The position numbers and the translations under genes were made by a program. Positions 1-11,869 of a stretch of DNA of 64,000 bases are shown one piece after another (within the stretch, counting starts at the first letter, position 1; each line of letters opens with the position of its first letter). Source of the DNA: Morella rubra (lineage: Eukaryota; Streptophyta; Magnoliopsida; Fagales; Myricaceae); assembly GCA_003952965.2 (NCBI GenBank), contig RXIC02000495.1:234003-298002 (forward strand), read 5' to 3'. A model generated the notes under the pieces. The model was not told the origin of the DNA. It was given only the letters and a program-made list of their open reading frames with translations, and made no database searches.

Positions 1-883
1 GTCATGAGCGTAGGCAGCTAGCAAAAAGGGAAATAGAGTGTAAAGAGCTGATACATATCGTGATATCGCTTCCATAACTTATTAATATATCTCAAGTATT
101 GTGGAGAGACGAAAACCCACTTGTTTTATTTTGTTTTAAATTAGTTTAATTACCTATAGGCTGAGACAAGGACAGGATAAGGTGGGCCCCTTAAGTTTTT
201 TGACTTCTGATTGGCCATGTGATCTGTAATTCCTATGCCCATCAGAATTATTGATTGTTGTTTCAATTTTTTTTTTAATAATAAGAGTACTAGTTTGTGC
301 AGTTTTTCCCTCCTATAATTTTAAAAAAGATTTTCTGCGTCTTTAAAAGAATTATAATCTTTTGTGTTATTTTTGAAATCTAACTTCCTTACGTTATGTT
401 TACCAACTCTAATATCTTTTTATATATTTTAATAATCTTTTCACCAATGTCAAAAAAATCTACACACCTTCAAAAAAAAAAATTTTTACCAGAAACATTT
501 TTTTACCCATACAAACACAGCCAACTTTCTGAGCAATTTCTTCTCTGAAATCCCCGTTGGCCCAATCTTTCAGATATATTATCCAACGCAAGCCCAACTA
601 AAACTTACTATTGTCCATCCCAAACCCACCCAGTATCTTGTTGGATCCACTACTAGTCCATAAGCTGAAATACTTGGGCCCAAACAAAGTTTTGGATCCA
701 AGTTGGACCCATACGCCCATAAATCAACCAACAAGCTGCATAGTCTTTGTCTGGCAACTGTAGTAACATTTCAATGCGTGACAGGCGGGGATGTTTCTAG
801 TTTTCAGTGACAACAAGTTCCCAATTATAAAGGATTTTAAGGAATAGAAAAAATTAAAAATAAAGGAAAACTCACGAATTTCG
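1..883. other. intergenic DNA 3' of HMA pseudogene 1, duplicated block
   Basis: No gene is seen. Bases from about 425 to 883 are closely similar to about 17,975-18,400, where they again lie just 3' of a minus-strand HMA copy, so this flank was duplicated together with the gene. The first 400 bases are AT-rich with no recognisable feature. Confidence 0.7.
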
Positions 884-1670
884 TAAAGTCAGCACAACTG
901 GGTGGGTATGAATCATACATAATATTGTAGAATTCAAGCTGAGGTCGATGAGAATGTGGTATGTCCAAGCACATGGAGGTGGAATATTTTTATTTTCACC
1001 TACATTTTTCTTAGCATCTCCTCCATTCTCTTTACCTCCTCCTCCTCCATTCTTACCTTTTTCTCCACCATTTTGCTTACCCTCTTTATCTTTCTTCACA
1101 GCTTTCTCTTTCACTTCCTCCACGCTTACTAAATGAACACGGCCAACCTTCTTCCTCAAAGAGCTGGTCAAGCAGGCTGCATCAACTCCATCTCCAACCA
1201 CACCACTTGATCTCTGTCTTGCCCTTCTAGCGCCACTGACATAACACCTATAACATTGTAAACCAAGAGAAGAAGAATCAAAATACCAAGCAAATCGGGA
1301 GATGAACTCATTGAACATTTAGCTAATTACGAGTCGTACCATCTGCTGCTGCAGCTAACGCCAAGGCTTTGGAACTGCATTTGTCGCATGGCACTTGCAA
1401 CTTAATGATTATCTTTTGCTGCAGACCATGAGATGATAGAACGTGCATAGTCATAATCTTTCCCCCCCCTTTTTTTTACAAGCAATTTCTCGAGTTTGAA
1501 AGTGGATTCGATAGTGCTGAATAGACATTTTGCATTACGAAAGTGTAGCCATAAAGAAAATCATCGTTTTTTCAAAAAAATTGCAGGAACTCCTTTCCAG
1601 CGAAACAAAATAGATGCAGAACAATATAAAACTTTGCTTAATTTTGGCAGCTCAGATGGCTTACCTTCAT
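884..1670 (-). pseudogene. HMA/HIPP pseudogene 1 (frameshifted)
   Basis: This is a broken copy of a heavy-metal-associated isoprenylated plant protein gene. Exon 1 (1665-1670, Met-Lys) and exon 2 (1340-1418, 79 nt, with VPCDKC carrying the CxxC site) are intact, and exon 3 begins at 1247 after an AG. Compared with the intact copy at 23,223-23,912, exon 3 has lost one base near 1200, which shifts the frame inside the HMA beta strand before GDGVDAACL. A second single-base loss lies near 950-960 after PPPCAWT. At the 3' end a further deletion removed the CaaX codons and stop, so the frame runs on into flanking DNA. A TATA-like TATAAAAG lies on the minus strand at 1770-1777. The first frameshift alone would truncate the protein inside the HMA domain, so a functional product is unlikely. 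Family assignment is firm; pseudogene status is inferred from the reading frame. Confidence 0.8.
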
Positions 1671-2689
1671 GATCCCAAATGCTTGAAAAACCAGTGTGTT
1701 TCAGGAGGTGGGGCTACAGATGTTTTTATTCTATAACAACCAGATGAAAAATATGAAGAACCTCAACCTCTTTTATAGGTAGCAATCTTGACCTCTGCAC
1801 ACTTTTTATTGAAACCAGACTTCACTGCGTCGGTTATGGAATTGAAGGACCAAGCTGGCATGGTGATGGCGGAGTTCGGTTATGGTGCTGAGTTTTAATA
1901 TGCTGATGGGTGCTGATGGACGGCCAAGATTCAACCTTCACTATCCAAGCGCTCAGATCGCGCCACCTAAATTAAAATATATCTGACCGATGCCCGACCC
2001 GTTTACCACATGACCTGACCCGTTTTCCACGTGACCCAGATTTCACGACCCGTTTTGCAGAAAATCCCCGCAGGTTCCTTTCGAGGGTCGTCGCACAGCT
2101 CCAGCACCGTCGCGCCGCCCATCTTCGTCGCTCCCAGCCCAGTTTGCCGGTGATTTTTTTCGGATCCAAAGAAGGTTCCCTCTCTCTCTCTCTCAATCCG
2201 TAAGGATATCCCGATAAATTGAGATGTGAGGGTATGCTACAAGGACGTCTTTTGCTATTATGAGCAAAGAAACTCTTGTAAATGTCTTACCCACGTGTAC
2301 GTGCATGGTAATGTCAGAAGGCAATGTAAGATGTTCTGAAGCTCATCTTGTAGTAAATAGTTTTTGTTCTAAGTTGGTTTTAGAATATCATCTAATCTGG
2401 TAGGAGAATTTTCTCTGTGCGTGTAATGCTACAAGCTTTCGTTGCAGGAAACTTGAGGGCTGTCTGCTGAGATTGATTAAGTACGAGTTAATTAAGACAA
2501 AAGGGAGGTTTAGAATTTCTATGAATGTGCTTTAGGGAAATTAGTTTAGTTCAGAGGGGAAAACTGATTTTTGACGGTATATGTTTGCTTGGATGTTATC
2601 TGTGCATATATTTGCTGATTTGCTGTGATGATATCACTATCAATATATTTAGTGCAAATTAAGTATTCTAATAGAAATTTCGAATGCAG
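1671..2689. other. intergenic, 5' flank of HMA pseudogene 1
   Basis: Bases 1,671-1,860 are the 5' flank shared with the copies at 19.1-19.3 and 23.9-24.1 kb. From about 1,870 on the sequence differs. A short CT microsatellite lies near 2,180-2,194. I see no exon of the S28 protease fragment that starts at 2,690. Confidence 0.6.
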
Positions 2690-3955
2690 GTTCTAAGATA
2701 GTTTTCACAAATGGCTCACAGGATCCTTGGCGTTGCGCGTCCAAACAGATTTCATCATCAGATAGTGAGTTTCTAATTATTTGATCTTAATTGCTTAATT
2801 CATTTTATAAAAGATATGGTGGGGTAGAGTTCTAATAAGATGTCGAACGCCTGTCTCCTGACCAAATTGGGCCAATTCTTGAAAAAGCAAAGATCCAAAA
2901 GATATAAATGTAATCAGTGTAGACTTTGTGCCATAGACATCTCCATTTTGATATATTTTCATCATTTGATTGAAGTGCAACGAAAGCTATTTTACATGGA
3001 TTTCCTGCCATTATTCATTCTGAACCACATGTTATATTTGATAAATTTCAGATGTCTTTCCGTGTTTACTGCTTAGGAAGTCTCAATATGCCGTATAGTT
3101 TTTACTCTTCTTTTAGTGATAATGGTAGAGTTTGTTATTATTTTTGTTTTTAATCGTGGTTTATGATTTTGCTAAAATCTTTCTCATGAACTTGCTAGTG
3201 CCTTCCTACCTCATTTCTTGTCATAAATGCGACCATGGGACTGATATGCGGGGATGTCCTCAAGCTCCTTTAAGCATCGAAGGTATGCATATCTAGTGTC
3301 AGCTTGTTATGTTCTCACTACCTATTTTTTCAATTCATTTTGTCCAATTCATGGTCTTCCTGATGGGGTGATTTACTGCGTGTCCAATATGTAATGTTGG
3401 AATCGCCCTTGGGATGAATATCCTTCAACTGCTTCTAGAAGGGCTTTCAATGACATAGTTGAGCATTTGTAAATGCCTTATGTTTGTTTCTTATTTTAAC
3501 TTGATGGATTGCATATAAACAAGTGGATTAGAACCCTGATCACTGAAAAAATTTCTCACTTACTGCACAAAACTGTGTATATGATGTCCATCCCTTGTGT
3601 TTAGTATTGTCATGGATTGGAACTCCCTGTATGGTAAAATGTTGTTCCACAAAAAGCAAACAAGTAATTGTCAAGAGATAGCTCGACTTGTAGGAAATAC
3701 TTCCTATGGATATTTCTAAGATCTTTTTTAACCTTCCATCTTCATGTTTCAAAAGCTCTCGCATAATTGGCTGACATAGTATGCATGGACAGTGATGCTT
3801 TCATCAACTTCGCCTGTTAATAGTTGATGTCCTATCTTCTGAAACTGTGATTTTTCCTCTTAGGAAACGCCGAGAACTGCAGCTCTCCTGATGTAGTTCA
3901 AAAAGTAAGACAAGAGATCGTAGAAAATATATACTTGCTCTCAAAATCAGTATAG
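2690..3955 (+). pseudogene. 3' fragment of a serine carboxypeptidase S28 (prolyl carboxypeptidase-like) gene
   Basis: Three consecutive exons with correct GT-AG borders encode the C-terminal end of a peptidase S28 protein. Exon a (2690-2764) reads SKIVFTNGSQDPW, whose Asp is the family's catalytic acid region. Exon b (3199-3282) reads MPSYLISC, then KCDHGTDMRGCPQ, with the catalytic His in HGTD; relatives usually have Gly before that His. Exon c (3864-3955) reads NAENCSSPDVVQKVRQEIVE and ends at TAG 3953-3955, near the normal end of the family. The phases join cleanly across both introns. The signal peptide, the Ser nucleophile region and most of the protein are absent upstream, where only unrelated sequence is seen. 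This is a truncated gene piece lying between two HMA copies. It could be transcribed from a neighbour but cannot make an active peptidase. Confidence 0.75.
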
Positions 3956-6647
3956 GTGGCTTTCCTCAAAAAGGGGTAGTACCCCAAGTGCAAAGTCAAC
4001 TTTTGATGAGAAGTTCCTTTCACAGCAAGCTCAAAATTCAGGTATGTTGTTCTTTGCAATTTTTGTTTACAATGTGTTCTTAATGAGCCTTCCAGGAGAG
4101 TAGGATGTAAGATCTGATGTCCAATCTTTCATACTTAACTAGTAGTTTGTGTTTTTTTGTTAGTAAGTGGCATGTTTATACTATATGGTTAGATCTTAGA
4201 TATCAAATTAATCAGATTATTGAAGGAATTTTTAGTTCTTCCAGTAATACTGTGACAGTAGGTTCTAAATGTTGTGCTCATAATTACATTAATTCATAGA
4301 TTATGAGATTCTGAATCCTAGATTTGGTTTTTTGTTGACCGCTTCTCATGCTTGACATTCAATTCTGTTTTTAAGGATGCGCCATACTCAAACAAAAGTA
4401 CTACATTTTAATAGTTTTATAGTACTAACTATGAGATGATATAAAAGGAGATTATAACAATTAGTTTTACTTGTGAAAGGAGAGGAAGATAATTTATCTA
4501 TCGTTCTCCTGTTTACCACCAAATGTGATTCTTTAGAAGTGATTGAGTGTTGGAGTTTTTGATCTAATTGAAAATTTTGTGTGGGTACTATTTACCACAA
4601 AAGTGTTGAGAGATACTCGCATTGTAATTAGTTATGCTTTGCTTTTGTTAACAAACTCAGTTCATAAAGTTGGCACCAACATCATAAATGTAATATCTGA
4701 CTCGATCTTTAGTTTTTATTTCAGCTCGATGGCCCAACTTCCTTTGTGCCTGTTCTGTTTTCTCATCATAAATGTAATAACTGGTAAATATGTCGCACAA
4801 ACTTCAGGTCCCATGGCATTCAAGTATAGTTTCTACCGAGTCTCAAAACCTGATTTCCATTAAAAAAATGATGATAACAATCTGTGCGCGCGTGCGTTTG
4901 TATGTTTGTTAAGCAGATGGAAATAGTGGGGACCTGCTGGTGGCCACTCTTCTGTATCGGAGCCTTTGGCGTCGAAGACCGACTGCACCTGAAGTGACCA
5001 AAATAACGTCATAGCCTCGTGAATTCAATTCTTTAAGCTGCAGGCATTTCATTGAAAGCGCAAACAAATATCATCAACCACAACAGTTGCAATCATTATT
5101 GTCCTGGAACTGCTTCCTACTCCTCATTTTTTTTTTGCTTCTCTGTTCTCTATTTCGTCCCTCCATTCAGACTCTGCTCTCCAAAAATAACAAATAGTTT
5201 AAAAAATCCTCTCTAATTAGCTGCTCACAGAGAGCTCCTAGTCTGCCAAGTGCCAGTCTTCCATCACCACGAGTAACCACAGCTGTTCCAACCTTTAATG
5301 GTCCAGACAAAAAAAAAAAAAAAAAAACTTCAATAATTAGCAAATTTGGTTCATAAACCATTTTTGCCACAGAAGGGCTTCGAAGATAAAATATGAAAAA
5401 TGGGAGGGTACTCCTGGTTTTCTTTTCCGTCATTATAATAGAGTTCCTCAATGGAGTAATCCTGGAAATGTCATCTGTAAGATTCAGCTGTTCACCAATG
5501 CATTTGCGGACTCCTTGGTATGGCCTGCATTCATATCCATTTGCGGTCCCTCCTCGAATAGCCAAGGGGTTGCAGCTGAATCTTACCAAGACGACAATAA
5601 ACTTTGGAGAAAACGTTTAAATGGATACAAAAGCAGATGGCTTAGCTGTTGTTGTACTTCGCCTTTAGAAAGAGGAGGCAGACGTATCTTTCAAAGGAGG
5701 AAGCGGAAATAACCACAAAATATTGAAGGAATTAGAAGACGAACTTCGGCTCTCGAGGAAAACAAATTCTGGGGTGATTTAGCCGCCAAGCCGAGCCGTC
5801 CCTTTTAATATATTCGGCTCTCACACGGAAAACCTTTAGATTGCCAAGAACATCCTCACATGTCGCCCTCACGCCTCTCACCCTGGTGCAATTTTAGTCG
5901 CAAAACATTTATATCCATTTTTAGCTCCCCGATTGTTAATTTTTTTTTTCATATCAAGTGACCCTGTTCTGATACCAAAAATTCTCATGGAAAGATGGAT
6001 CTCAAAAAAAATATGCTAAAGCAACACGGGGAACAAACAAGATGGTGAATTCACATTTTTATTGATATGAACAAAAAGGTTGTATACATAAAAGACCTAC
6101 AAAAAAAATTTTTGAAAACAAAAATACAACCAATGACAGCAAGCCAAAACGTTGACACCGGAGGGTTGAGGTCACGGTGGTAGGGCAAATGAACGTTGAC
6201 AAGCCACCAGGAGCAATAGATCTGAGCTTCTCCACCGTTAGAATGTTGTCCCCTTGTGAGTGGCTGTGAAGCTGCTCAAGTCTCCTTCCACAACATATGT
6301 CTCTGTCCAAAACGTGATTGAAAGAGAAAGAGAGAGGAGTCGAGAGAGACGAACCATGTGTCTTCGTTACACAGAGAGAGAGAGAGAGAGAGGTCAACGG
6401 AGACTGAAGATGAAAGAAGAGAGGGGGAGGCAGCAACGAGAAGAAGATAAGTTAGGGATTGAGTTTAAATGAATGGTTGAAGAGTGTGTTAGGGCAACAG
6501 TGATTGAAAGACAATCATATCCTTGTCTGTTTTAAAAAATAACCATCTAGTTAAGGGTATATAGGTAATAGTGTATGAGTAAGAAACATCAATTAATTAT
6601 TACTCTACAAACCAACGAAAATACCTTTCTATCATATCTTTTAATTT
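3956..6647. other. intergenic, no gene recognised
   Basis: There are open frames at 5,167-5,712 and 6,059-6,472, but none resembles a known family and they overlap on both strands. The stretch holds a (GA)n tract at about 6,371-6,392, an A-run at 5,310-5,327, and the inverted repeat listed at 5,477-5,586. Confidence 0.5.
5477..5586. repeat. short inverted repeat (hairpin), 14-bp perfect stem
   Basis: GTAAGATTCAGCTG at 5477-5490 is repeated as its exact reverse complement at 5573-5586, leaving an 82-base loop. The inner parts pair only weakly. The 9-mer CATTTGCGG also occurs twice inside as a direct repeat. It could be a small MITE or a folded RNA; the inner stem is too irregular to call a miRNA. 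Confidence 0.55.
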
Positions 6648-7243
6648 ATAATTATTATGATCTTCAAAAAATAATTTAAAAAATCAGAAAATATATAATT
6701 CAAAAAATAAGTAGAAAATAGTTTCATAAATATAAAAAATTATAAAAATAGATAAAATATGAAACAAATAAAAACTATTCATAAAAATTAAAAGACCAAG
6801 ATAAAAATCGTTCAAAATTTATAAAACAAATAAAATTTTACAAAAAAAAAAATGATAAATTAAAAAAATTTCAAATAATATCAATAATTTTGTTGTTATT
6901 TGCTGTTGTAAATTAATTTTGATCCTTATTTTAGTGATTTCAACAAATTTTTATTTTTCTTGTAATAATTTTGATAATGATTATATTTGCTAATTATTTT
7001 TAAGTTTTTATTTTAAATTTTAATTTTTTTTAATTTATATTTTTTTATTTTTGTAAAATTTTATTTGTTTTATAAAATTTTGCACGATTTTTATCTTGTC
7101 TTTTTATTTTTAAGAATATTTTTTATTAGTTTGATATTTTATCTATTTTTATAATTTTTATATTTATGAAACCATTTTCTATGTATTTTTTGAATTGTAT
7201 ATTTTTTCTGAGTTTTAACTTTTTTAATATCATAATAAATATA
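6648..7243. repeat. large AT-rich palindrome (MITE-like inverted repeat)
   Basis: The left arm (about 6,648-6,880) is repeated in reverse complement as the right arm (about 7,015-7,243), around a 130-140-base loop. Both arms contain recognisable matching blocks, such as AAAATCGT.CAAAATTTATAAAACAAATAAAATTTTACA and GTTTCATAAATATAAAAA, with scattered small differences. Such long near-perfect hairpins are typical of foldback MITEs or of inverted-repeat small-RNA sources. No coding frame is present. Confidence 0.8.
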
Positions 7244-7429
7244 AAATAATATTATTTATAAATCATTCAAAATATTAATCAACCAAACAACCTTACAACA
7301 AAACAATATTTAAATTCTAAAATTTGAAATTTGAAATTTAAACCCAATACCAAAACCACAACCTTTCTTAAACAAGCCAATTTACAATACTCTCTTAGTT
7401 GGTGACAAATATTTTTGTCCCTTAAAAAT

Positions 7430-7942
7430 TTATTTTAGCGATAAAAGTCTACATTCATAACTAAAAACATGTTTTTAAAGTTTTTAGAGACAAAACAATA
7501 TTTTCATTGCAAAAGACCTATTTTTAGCAATGAAGATGGATTCATTGTTGATAAAGTCGTTAGATAAAAGCTAAAAATGTCTTTAGTAATGAAGTTGGGT
7601 TCGTCGAGATGACATTTTTGCGACCAATGTAGAATTTCGTCACTAAAAACAATTGTTTTAAGTCTTTAGCGACACAATTGGTTCGTCGCGATAACACTTT
7701 TGGCGACAAATGTACAATTTCGTCACTAAAAACTATCTGTTTTATGTTTTTAGCGACGAATAATATTTGTGTCATAAAAAAAATATTTTTAACGACAAAA
7801 TTGAGTAGTCGCTGATAAAGTCGTTGCTAATTAAGTCTATAGCGACAAAACAATATTTATGTCGTAAAAGCATAGTTTTAGCTTTGAAATTAATTTTGTT
7901 GCTGATAAATTCGAAGCTAAAGGGAAAATCTCTTTTAGTGGT
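7430..7942. repeat. internally repetitive non-autonomous DNA-transposon-like sequence
   Basis: The stretch is built from diverged repeats of about 80 bases containing TTTAGCGACRAA and TTCGTCACTAAAAAC; two clear tandem units lie at about 7,600-7,675 and 7,682-7,757. The right edge reads CTCTTTTAGTG at 7,942, the reverse complement of a CACTAAAAGAG end, as expected of a CACTA-type element. The left end was not located with certainty. No transposase is encoded. Confidence 0.55.
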
Positions 7943-9862
7943 CCCTCCTGTGGAGGGAATCCGTTCCCTAGAGTTAGAGTGCGTGGACAGCACCACGAAC
8001 CTGCACCCTCTGCTGGTGCTCCTCCTCCGCATAACAATTCCTCCGTCAATCAAATCCGAGAGAGACTGAACGGACAGTTGCGAGATCATAGACGCTTGTC
8101 AAAGGAGGAGGAGGAGGAGAAGAAGAGTGAGAGGCAGCGATGGTATTAAAGGGGCGGAGAGAAGCAAGCTGCCATTTTTAGAGGGAATAGAGAGAATGAG
8201 AGAGAGAATATACCCCAAAAACCCTAGCCAGAAAAAAATCTTCTTCGCAGGTTTAGCTTTTCTTCTTGCTCTTGCCGACTCTGAAGCTTTGTGCATTTCT
8301 TATTCTTATCCGTTAATTTACTAATCCAAAGCACTAATTAGGGCCTGGTTTCTCAGTTTATTAAGACAATGGAAGTGTCGGTTATTTTCATAATTAGCGA
8401 GAGAAAATGACTTAAAAGTTATAGGGAAAATAGAGTAAAGAGAGGGACAAGCAGAATGTATACTTGAATTCCCCCAACCACAACAATTACGCTTATGATT
8501 AATGGATTAAATTTCATTAAAGGCAACTAGCATAACAACCCTTCATGAACTTGACCATAGGAGCACACTTGGCTGAAAAATGTCTGGTTTGATCCATAAT
8601 TACTTTTTACTGGACGAGTCCGTCACCACAACATGTTAGCAAGCTCTACCGGTCACTCTTAATCTCATACACTAGGCTTAAGGTCAACTTTTACTTTTAC
8701 GAGCGATTTCAATTTATATCCTGATTCGAATTTCTGATTTTAAAACTAGTGAATGTGGTTGGCACCAATTGAGTTACAACGCTTTTGACAACTACATGCG
8801 AGTTAGATGCACGGATTTTCTTTCCATGTAAATTCTTTTTTTTCGCACAAGAATATAACCACCAATTAAACAAGTATAGCTCAGTCAAGTCAGCCTAACA
8901 CAAAAGCGCGAGCTTCTTCCTTAAAGCACAATCCTAATCATAAACAACGCTTAAGATTCTTCGGCAGTCATAACTTTAATTAGGCCTCCAACATATATAA
9001 CACAGTGTATTAATGTACAATATTGTACGTCAAGATTATACAAAATATTCTTGCTCACTTTCAACTGTCATGGCCCCTATAATCTTCTTCTTTTTTTCAG
9101 ATTCAAATCTAAGAAAAAAAAGGGAACTACTAAAAAATGGTGAGATTATTGGATCATTAGTGAAAGAATTAAGCAGAGAATGAGCTAGGGGGGCCCGTAC
9201 CCCAAAAATCATTAGAAAAACATCTTTTTCCTTTAGCAATTTTTTTTTAATGATTTTCTTATGTTTATTATCTATATTTTAGCCCCCTAAAATTTAGATT
9301 GTTTTTATTGTTGGGATGAGTGGATTATGGAGAAAACCGAGAGACAACTAATTAACAACCATATATAGTCTACGATACGCCAACATCATGTTTCGATTAT
9401 AGAGGAGAAATTAAAAATATTTGTTTTATTCTTTCTTGTTTATTTAAGCTGGGACAACAATTCTTTCTTAGGGCCCAAATATTATTAGCGCGATGAATTA
9501 GTCGAAACATGTGACGTTATATATATGACTAAAAAAAAATGTGACGTTATATATATATATATATATATAGTAGACGTACTAGTTTAATAATTGACATGAA
9601 CAGTCAACAGAAACACAGTAGTGGCCGACAAAAAAAGTGGCACGTCAAATAGAAGCACATGGACACATGGTGTATGGGCGCTCCGCCAAAACGTGGATCG
9701 CCAGCAACGTAGGGGCCTATAGGGCAGTCGTCAGATGCCTATTGGGCAGCCGTGAGACAAGGGTGGTTAGAATTACAATTGGTATTTAAGACGCTGAGGG
9801 TCTTATGTAACCCCTCCACCCAAGCTCTTGGAAACCTCAGCTTCTGTCAAGCATTAGCGAAT
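7943..9862. other. 5' region of HMA pseudogene 2; blocks shared with the other HMA units
   Basis: Bases about 7,965-8,090 match about 19,780-19,900. Bases about 8,860-9,860 match about 19,890-21,148 and, in part, 29,510-30,553, so these are duplicated 5' regions of the plus-strand HMA copies. A (TA)n tract lies near 9,551-9,570. A small open frame at 8,127-8,324 is not recognisable. Confidence 0.6.
9783..9789 (+). promoter_or_regulatory. TATA-like element of HMA pseudogene 2
   Basis: TATTTAA lies 80 bp before the start codon. The same element in the same surrounding sequence precedes the intact plus copies at 21,069-21,075 and 30,433-30,439. Confidence 0.5.
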
Positions 9863-11102
9863 ATGAAGGTAAGTAGCCCCTAAATCTATTTGTTTCATAG
9901 CAGTAATGATTTTCCTCAAGGGCTTCAGTACTTGTAAGTTGTATTTATCATGCATCACTTTTCAACTTTAGGAAAAAAAAAAAAAGCAGTTGAATTGCTT
10001 AATTAGAAAAACGTTATAAGGAATTATAATTCGAATATATACCATTTTCAGTAGAGCATAAAAGAATCTAAGCCGACATGCACTATGCGTGTGTTCTGTG
10101 ATCTAATGGTATGCAGCAAAAGATAGTGATCAAGTTGCGAGTGCCATGCGAAAAATGCAGTTCCAAAGCCTTGGTGTTAGCTGCTGCAGCAGATGGTATA
10201 TCCATTTTCTTTTCCTCTGTTCATGTGAGTGTTTGCTTCATGCTTAGATGTTCAAGGAGCAATGGATTTTTCTCCTGATTGTTTACTATTTTAACTCTTC
10301 TTTCTCTTAGCGTTCAATCATATTGGGTGGTCTTAAGCCTTATAAATTATAAAAGTTAACTCAAGAGATGAGACTTTTCTCATACTTATAAATTGATCAC
10401 TAACTCATTCCACAATTGATGTGGGACTAACTCTAATAATCTCTCCATCGCACATCGGGCCTAGGTTGAAGATGATATACTTTGTTTCTCTCATGAGCTG
10501 TTGGGCCGATACTTGTTTGTAACGCTCAGTATTGGGTGTAGTTTTGGGCTTTCTTAAGCCCAAAAGCTACTTCAAGAGGTGAAAGTTTCCTCACACTTAT
10601 AATGACCATTAGCTCCACAACTGATATGAGCCTAAACCTGGATTCTGATATCAGTGCTGGGTGAATTTTGGGCTTTCTCAACTCCAAAAGGTAACTAGCT
10701 TAAGAGGTGAGGTTTTTCCTCATACATATAAACTGATCACCAATCCCTTCACAATCGATGTAGGATTAATCCCAATATTTATGTGTAGGTGTCTCGTCGG
10801 TGGCATTAGAAGGGGCGGACAAAGATTAGGTGGTGGTGGTTGGAGATGGAGTTGATGCAGCTTGCTTGACCACCTCTTTGAGGAAGAAGGTTGGCTGTGT
10901 GCTCTTAGTGAGCGTGGAGGAAGTGAAACCGAAACCCAAAGAGGAGGAGAAGAAGGATGGAGATAAGGGTAAGAAAAAAGGGGACGAAAAGAAAGATCCA
11001 CCTCCATGTGTATGGACAATTAATCCACCTTGTTACCACCCTCAGCTTGAAATGTGGAAAGTGGTTTATGATCCCTACCCACCAGCTTGCACGATCATGT
11101 GA
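9863..11102 (+). pseudogene. HMA/HIPP copy 2 with one premature stop
   Basis: The gene has the cluster's standard layout: exon 1 9863-9868 (Met-Lys), exon 2 10117-10195 (79 nt, VPCEKC with the CxxC site) and exon 3 10789-11102. Exon 3 opens with VSSVALEGADKD, then has TAG at 10827-10829 where the intact copies have CAG (Gln). Downstream the frame is fully open through GDGVDAACLTTSLRKKV, a Lys/Glu-rich linker, PPPCVW, YDPYPP and the CaaX box CTIM just before TGA. All splice signals are kept. Only the single nonsense codon, about 40 residues in, disables it, so the lesion is probably recent or polymorphic. Intron 2 is expanded by repeats. Reinitiation downstream would give only half an HMA domain. 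Confidence 0.85.
10322..10780 (+). repeat. tandem TRIM-like repeats in intron 2 of HMA copy 2
   Basis: Three diverged units of 100-125 bases (about 10,322-10,445, 10,533-10,635, 10,656-10,775) share the order: TTGGGC...CTTAAGCC, CAAGAGGTGAGG, CTCATACTTATAAACTGA, CCACAA..GATGTGGGA. The pattern resembles the LTRs of small plant TRIM elements of the Cassandra kind, but the identity is inferred from its look only. The same array occurs in intron 2 of the copy at 21-22 kb. Confidence 0.55.
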
Positions 11103-11869
11103 TGGAATGGACTTCATCATACGTACTCTAAAAGCCTAATGAAATAAGTTTCTTTGCCTCGTGTTTATCTAGCATTGACATTGTGAGATCGATGCAGATC
11201 ATTATTGTCTTGTATATGTCGATTGCTTTTCGAAATAGCAGTAGAATGTAGGCTCCTGGAATTCAGCTGTACCTAGATTTGTTTGGCATCAGTTCTATTT
11301 TAATCTCCTTGTGTTTGTAATGTTCAACTAGTTTATGGAGATTATTGTTATGTATTTGTTTAAAAAGGGTAAATCCCTTTTCTTTGTATTTTGATATTCT
11401 AAGAGATATTTGCCCCAAAACATATATATCATGAGCAATTCATTTTTTTTTAATATTGTGCCAATTGTGATAAACAACTATCATTGCAACATGGTAGATA
11501 GATTAGGAAAAAATTTGCCTATAGAGGAATGCTTTTAGCGACGAAATGGAATCTATCCTACCATATTTTTGACAGGTGCAAAAAGTATACCAACAATGTT
11601 TACGGTGGCAAAAGGCTGACCTCTACCTACGTGAACTTTTGTGCGGCAACGTTATGGTTGCAAAAAGCCGACCTGAGACGTCATGTTTTAAGTGGTTGCA
11701 AAAAGCTGACCTCTAGCGACATGATACTTTTAAGTGTTGGTATTTGTATTTAGTGATGCGGCATAAGTGACCGTCGCTGCGATCAGGGATTCTCCTCGCC
11801 ATAGGGTTTTACCGACTAAAGTTTTGCCTTTACCAACAATTCTCTTCTGGCGGTACAACTATTGACGTT
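11103..11869. repeat. 3' flank of HMA copy 2, then short GCAAAAAG-type tandem repeats
   Basis: Bases 11,103-11,400 are the 3' flank, similar to that after the copy at 22,425. From about 11,520 to 11,770 there are four diverged units of 40-50 bases around GGTTGCAAAAAGCTGACCTC, and TAGCGACG-type words like those at 7.4-7.9 kb, suggesting another non-autonomous DNA element. No gene is seen. Confidence 0.45.

Noticed and set aside
2690..3955. Complete S28 protease gene
   Set aside because: Only the three C-terminal exons are found; no catalytic Ser region or signal peptide upstream.
5167..5712. Overlapping ORFs on both strands around 5.2-5.7 kb
   Set aside because: Their similar peptides on opposite strands come from the inverted repeat at 5,477-5,586; no family resemblance or splice structure.
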